The notes under the pieces are model-generated. The model was not told the origin of the DNA. It saw nothing but the letters and a program-made list of their open reading frames with translations, and did not search any database. Positions 12,202 through 14,936 of a stretch of DNA of 14,936 nt are shown here, piece after piece; positions within the stretch are counted from its first letter, which is position 1; the number at the start of each line of letters is the position of its first letter. The stretch is from Candidatus Iainarchaeum sp. (GTDB lineage: Archaea; Iainarchaeota; Iainarchaeia; Iainarchaeales; JAFCFF01): the NCBI GenBank assembly GCA_017608775.1, contig JAFCFF010000010.1:8356-23291 (forward strand), written 5' to 3'. A program made the position numbers and the translations under genes.

Positions 12202-13010
12202 TAGACGCCTCCTCTCCTACCAAAGAAAATCTCTGAGAAAAAGATTTTAACATATCCTAGGTAAGGAATCCTTCCTATTGTCTTTCCCTTTATTTTTGAG
12301 ACAGGATATGTTGTTATACAGTATTTTAGAAGCTTGTTGTCCTCTCCGCAGTCTTGGTCAAGGAGAAAATTGTGTTCCTTGTTATCCCCCTTTGTCAAAA
12401 GCAAGAACCCGTCCTTTGTTTCGATATTTACGATTGCCCTGTGGATTATGGGCAGGTTGTCTTTTTCGCTGTTTGGGTGCTCAGACCTGTAAACAACAAT
12501 GTCGTTGTCTCCTATCGTGTTCTGGTCAAGCCTTATAAGAATTTTTCCTGGCAAAAACTCCGAGTATGGTCCACGAAAGTCCTTTACCGGAAAGAGAATT
12601 CCAAGGGTTTGATAGCTTTTCTCTTTGTAGATGGGTTCTGCATACTCCCATAAAAACATATTTTCAAGGTTTTTGTCCCCCTCGTAAAGAAGATGCTCTG
12701 CCTTGATGTTTTTGATATCTGCCCCTTTTACAATAAGAAGGTCTCCCCTGCTGAAAGTTGGCTGCATTGAGTTAGAAAGAACAACAACAACAGGTGTTTT
12801 TGTTGCCAAAATCAAGGTCAGAAGAAAATAGAGTAAAAAGGCAAGGAAAAAAGCATAAACCATATAAAAAACAAACTCAAAAACAACAAGTTTTCTTCTC
12901 TGCTCGTGTTTTATGTTGAGCTTTTTATAAACAAATAAAACAAAAATCTCAGCATAGAAGAAAGGGTCTAGGTAACTTAGCTTTTCCCTTAAAAAACGTA
13001 AAAAAGACAC
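12201..13010 (-). CDS. Signal peptidase I (archaeal Sec11-like, S26)
   Basis: This encodes about 269 residues. The enzyme removes signal peptides of secreted proteins on the outer face of the membrane. Residues about 43-71 form a strong membrane segment, and a weaker hydrophobic stretch precedes it. The catalytic Ser is in VVVVLSNSMQPTFSRGD (S82 counting from the TTG) and the His is in LPIIHRAI (H191), as in Ser-His signal peptidases of the Sec11 type. The motif TKGDN (D210) supplies the usual Asp region. Between GDLLIVKG and GDNDIVVY lies an insert of about 60 residues. There is no ATG: either TTG (13013) or GTG (13010) is used, with GGAAG/GTGG upstream; I favour the GTG. It follows rpoL after about 14 nt. 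The S-layer precursor in this window is a likely substrate. Confidence 0.9.
   Translation of the reverse strand: MSFLRFLREKLSYLDPFFYAEIFVLFVYKKLNIKHEQRRKLVVFEFVFYMVYAFFLAFLLYFLLTLILATKTPVVVVLSNSMQPTFSRGDLLIVKGADIKNIKAEHLLYEGDKNLENMFLWEYAEPIYKEKSYQTLGILFPVKDFRGPYSEFLPGKILIRLDQNTIGDNDIVVYRSEHPNSEKDNLPIIHRAIVNIETKDGFLLLTKGDNKEHNFLLDQDCGEDNKLLKYCITTYPVSKIKGKTIGRIPYLGYVKIFFSEIFFGRRGGV
12208..12213 (-). promoter_or_regulatory. Strong Shine-Dalgarno of the OB-fold gene
   Basis: AGGAGG on the minus strand lies inside the signal peptidase 3' end, just before the TAATG stop/start overlap. It shows this operon uses SD-led reinitiation. Confidence 0.75.
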
Positions 13011-13024
13011 CAAACCACTTCCAG

Positions 13025-13315
13025 CTACTTTATCTTTACTTCTTTAAAAACCCCAAGAAAGGTATTCTCAAACATATCAAGCTCTTTTTCAATAGCTTTT
13101 ATTGCATTTTTTATTGTGTTTCTTGCTGACTTTCCCTTTGTCTTGATGTAAAAGGTTCCTGAGTCACCTTCAGGATGGTCAAGCTTGAACGAAACAAACT
13201 CAACATCTCTGTCCTTTAAGAGAGTGTTTTTAAGCAGGTTTAGATAGGTATGTCTTTCCCCCTTAAAGGAAAACTCAAGCTCGTTTCTCTTTTCGTTTAG
13301 AATTTTTACTTCCAC
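13025..13315 (-). CDS. rpoL: DNA-directed RNA polymerase subunit L
   Basis: This 96-residue protein is the archaeal counterpart of eukaryotic Rpb11/AC19, which dimerises with subunit D to assemble RNA polymerase. It shows the family pattern MEVKILNEKRNELEFSFKGE, then HTYLNLLKNTLL, VEFVSFKLDHPEGDSGTFYI and a long C-terminal helix. The start is a GTG with GAGGTG about 6 nt upstream. It lies 21 nt downstream of csl4, a common archaeal pairing, and ahead of the signal peptidase gene in the same operon. Confidence 0.95.
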   Translation of the reverse strand: MEVKILNEKRNELEFSFKGERHTYLNLLKNTLLKDRDVEFVSFKLDHPEGDSGTFYIKTKGKSARNTIKNAIKAIEKELDMFENTFLGVFKEVKIK

Positions 13316-13336
13316 AAACTCACCTCTTTTTGTAAA

Positions 13337-13879
13337 TCAATCAAAATAATCAAACGAAACCTTTCTTTTTTCCATATTTTTACATATCTTACACTGGAGA
13401 GCTATTCCCTTACGTTCCATCTCCCCTCTACATCTTGAACAAAAACCCTTTACAACTCCTAAGTCTTTTCTGTTTGTCTCAAGCTTTATAGAAAACGCAG
13501 AAACTTCCTTCACCCTTGCCTTTACAACATCTCCTATCTTCAAATAATTTCTCAGGTCATCAACGTAAAAGTTTGATAGGTCCTTAACAAGAAGAATTCC
13601 TGCCTTGTTGTTGATAACTGTGTTTTGCCTAAGAGTGCTTGCTATTGAGAGGAAGGCAAGATTTTCCCTGACACGAGTTACAACCGCATAAACCAAATCC
13701 CCAACACCAAGAAGCCTTCTGTATCTCCCAAGCACGTTGACTGTCCTAAGGTCTTTATTTGTTTGTTTTTTTCCCAAAACCTTGGAGTATATCTTTCCCT
13801 CTTTTTCATATGTTGAGTATCCGGGTAGGTAAACCTCCTCAAGAGCTAAAAAATCTCCTGGGATAACGCGTTCTTCCAT
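13337..13879 (-). CDS. csl4: Exosome RNA-binding subunit Csl4
   Basis: This 180-residue cap subunit of the archaeal exosome (with Rrp4, Rrp41 and Rrp42) helps bind and direct RNA for 3'-5' degradation. The N-terminal Csl4 domain (VIPGDFLALEEVYLPGYSTY) is followed by an S1 domain (about 57-135, GVGDLVYAVVTRV through KIGDVVKARVKEVSAFSIKL). A C-terminal zinc ribbon carries C147/C150 and C163/C166 (FCSRCRG, LQCKICKN). Domain order and length are typical. It starts the csl4-rpoL-signal peptidase-OB operon. A TATA-like box at 13911-13920 predicts a leader of about 10 nt. Confidence 0.95.
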   Translation of the reverse strand: MEERVIPGDFLALEEVYLPGYSTYEKEGKIYSKVLGKKQTNKDLRTVNVLGRYRRLLGVGDLVYAVVTRVRENLAFLSIASTLRQNTVINNKAGILLVKDLSNFYVDDLRNYLKIGDVVKARVKEVSAFSIKLETNRKDLGVVKGFCSRCRGEMERKGIALQCKICKNMEKRKVSFDYFD

Positions 13880-13910
13880 ATAAAAACACCAAATAAAACA
13901 GCCTGAAATT

Positions 13911-13920
13911 GTTTTAAAAG
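13911..13920 (-). promoter_or_regulatory. TATA-like box of the csl4 operon
   Basis: CTTTTAAAAC on the minus strand is centred about 36 nt before the csl4 ATG, giving a predicted short leader. It lies in the 103-bp divergent gap shared with the SpoIIM gene. Confidence 0.45.
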
Positions 13921-13933
13921 CTGTATCTTTAGA

Positions 13934-13978
13934 TATTTTAAAAGGAAAGAGATTAAAAACCTAATCGGAAAAAGGGAG
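13934..13978 (+). promoter_or_regulatory. Promoter and SD of the SpoIIM-family gene
   Basis: TATTTTAAAA (13934-13943) and TTAAAAA (13953-13959) are both TATA-like; the second is centred 27 nt from the ATG and would be leaderless, while the first would give a leader of about 18 nt containing GGGAG (13974-13978), 4 nt before the ATG. Which one is used cannot be decided from sequence. Confidence 0.45.
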
Positions 13979-13982
13979 CAAA

Positions 13983-14822
13983 ATGGTGTTGGAGAGCTTT
14001 GTTACAGCAACAAAGGTAGAAAAATATCCTGTTATTGTGTTTGTTGTTGGTTTTATTATAACAATTGCCGCTTCTTTGATAACTTTGTTTGCCTTTCCAA
14101 GACAATATGTATCGATACTAAGTATTGCCTTTATTGTTATCCCTTTGGTACCCTTGATTCATAATCTTTTTCTAAGGGTTGAGAAGAGGGAGGAGCTAAG
14201 TCTTGAGAGAAGCTATGCTGGTTTTATGAGAAGACATGGTTATCTTATCAGGTTTTACATCTGGTTGTTTTTGGGAATAGTTGTTGGATTTGCGTTTATG
14301 TATGTAAGTACTCACAACATTGTTGGAAAGGACCTGTTTACCTATCAGGAAGAGGTGCTTGCCAGCATAACAACAATCAGAAGCAGTCTTGTTGGAAAGG
14401 TGTTGTGTGAGAGTACTCAGTGTGTTTTCACGGAAATTTTTAAAAACAACACAAAGGTTCTTATCTCTGCACTGCTTTTTTCCTTTGTCTATGGTGCCGG
14501 AGCGCTTTTCCTAATAACATGGAATGCATCCTTGGTTGGTGTGCTACTTGGGAGAGAGATATTTGAGAAGCTTGGTTCTGGAATTTTGTTTGCAGTATAT
14601 GGTGGATTTCTAAGATTCCTTACAATCCTGCCTCATGGAATTTTCGAGGTTGTTGCTTATTTTATTGCTGCTGTTTCCGGAACCTTGTTTTCAGCTATGA
14701 TAACACACAGAAAAGCAAATAGCGAGGCAGCAAAGATGTTTTTCATAGACGGTTTTATTCTCTTTCTCTTTGCCTTTGTTTTTCTTCTGATAGGAGCATT
14801 TATAGAGGCCTTGCTTGTATAG
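13983..14822 (+). CDS. SpoIIM/DUF95 family integral membrane protein
   Basis: This encodes 279 residues, largely hydrophobic, with probable membrane segments near residues 16-37, 42-63, 89-110, 158-180, 200-216, 222-240 and 253-278. The family signature is the core ALLFSFVYGAGALFLITWNA followed by GVLLG and the conserved LPHGIFEVVAYFIA (216-229), typical of the SpoIIM/DUF95 family. Archaeal members have no known link to sporulation; their function is unestablished, perhaps in membrane organisation. C142 and C147 lie in the predicted outer loop before the core. It diverges from csl4 and ends in a T-rich terminator. I am confident in the family and not in the role. Confidence 0.88.
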   Translation: MVLESFVTATKVEKYPVIVFVVGFIITIAASLITLFAFPRQYVSILSIAFIVIPLVPLIHNLFLRVEKREELSLERSYAGFMRRHGYLIRFYIWLFLGIVVGFAFMYVSTHNIVGKDLFTYQEEVLASITTIRSSLVGKVLCESTQCVFTEIFKNNTKVLISALLFSFVYGAGALFLITWNASLVGVLLGREIFEKLGSGILFAVYGGFLRFLTILPHGIFEVVAYFIAAVSGTLFSAMITHRKANSEAAKMFFIDGFILFLFAFVFLLIGAFIEALLV

Positions 14823-14841
14823 GCTTACTTGTATAAAAACG

Positions 14842-14936
14842 GGTTTTGTTAAAAAACTGGTTTTGTTAAAACCTTGTTAAAAACAGGTTTTTTATTTTTT
14901 TGTTTTTCTTGGTTTTTTTCTTTTTTTGTTTTTTTT
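14842..14936 (+). terminator. T-rich terminator with short repeats after the SpoIIM gene
   Basis: The 114 nt after the stop hold two direct copies of GGTTTTGTTAAAA (14842-14854, 14859-14871) and a partial third TGTTAAAA (14876-14882 region). AAAACC (14868-14873) can pair with GGTTTT (14886-14891), and a poly-T stretch with few interruptions runs from 14886 to the window edge. No gene is visible here; it looks like a multi-step termination zone. Confidence 0.65.

Noticed and set aside
13983..14822. Sporulation function for the SpoIIM-like protein
   Set aside because: The family name comes from Bacillus; archaea lack endospores and the domain is widespread there, so only the family call is kept.
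14842..14891. The repeated GGTTTTGTTAAAA units as a CRISPR or mobile-element end
   Set aside because: Two full copies only 17 bp apart with no spacers or adjacent recombinase; a terminator zone is a sufficient explanation.

Overview
The window comes from an A+T-rich archaeon. It encodes archaeal and eukaryote-type information-processing proteins: two sliding clamps (PCNA), a two-subunit primase, GINS51, translation factor aIF2-alpha, exosome subunit Csl4 and RNA polymerase subunit L. Starts follow archaeal rules: most isolated or first genes have a TATA-like box centred about 24-28 nt before the ATG, which implies leaderless mRNAs, while genes inside operons have Shine-Dalgarno (SD) motifs. 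The lineage cannot be fixed from the window. Lys-rich, compact proteins and an anchored protein of a type I associate with DPANN genomes suggest a DPANN-like or similar small-genome lineage, but this is only an inference.

Layout, left to right. Positions 1-683 hold the 5' part of a membrane-anchored protein of unknown function (minus strand, running off the window). Positions 806-3295 hold a large secreted Asp-rich S-layer protein (minus), with a hairpin/T-run terminator downstream and a long, probably structured leader upstream. Positions 3539-4183 (winged-helix protein, minus) and 4237-5460 (endonuclease Q, plus) are divergent and appear to share one central TATA box. Positions 5511-13879 form a minus-strand series of informational genes. 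In transcription order these are csl4, rpoL, signal peptidase I, a small OB-fold-like protein, PCNA-1, PCNA-2, priL, priS, GINS51, aIF2-alpha and a PAC2-family proteasome-chaperone-like protein. A SpoIIM/DUF95 membrane protein (13983-14822, plus) diverges from csl4 and ends in a long T-rich terminator.

How the genes fit together. PriL and PriS (overlapping genes) make the primase, GINS51 belongs to the CMG-like helicase, and the two PCNAs are clamp subunits. Endonuclease Q nicks deaminated DNA and ends in a PCNA-binding motif, so the window contains both a clamp client and clamps. The PCNA/primase/GINS/aIF2-alpha neighbourhood matches the replication-translation gene association known in many archaea, but the ribosomal protein genes L44e and S27e and nop10, often part of it, are absent here. 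Signal peptidase I is a plausible processing enzyme for the S-layer precursor.

The observations most worth a second look are: (1) phased 9-10 bp repeats inside a nested inverted repeat between the two PCNA genes; (2) a GINS51-like C-terminal module on PriS; (3) a single symmetric TATA box between two leaderless divergent genes; (4) a PCNA-2 without the usual C-terminal tail; (5) the structured leader and terminator of the S-layer gene. I found no RNA genes, CRISPR arrays, insertion sequences or prophage genes.
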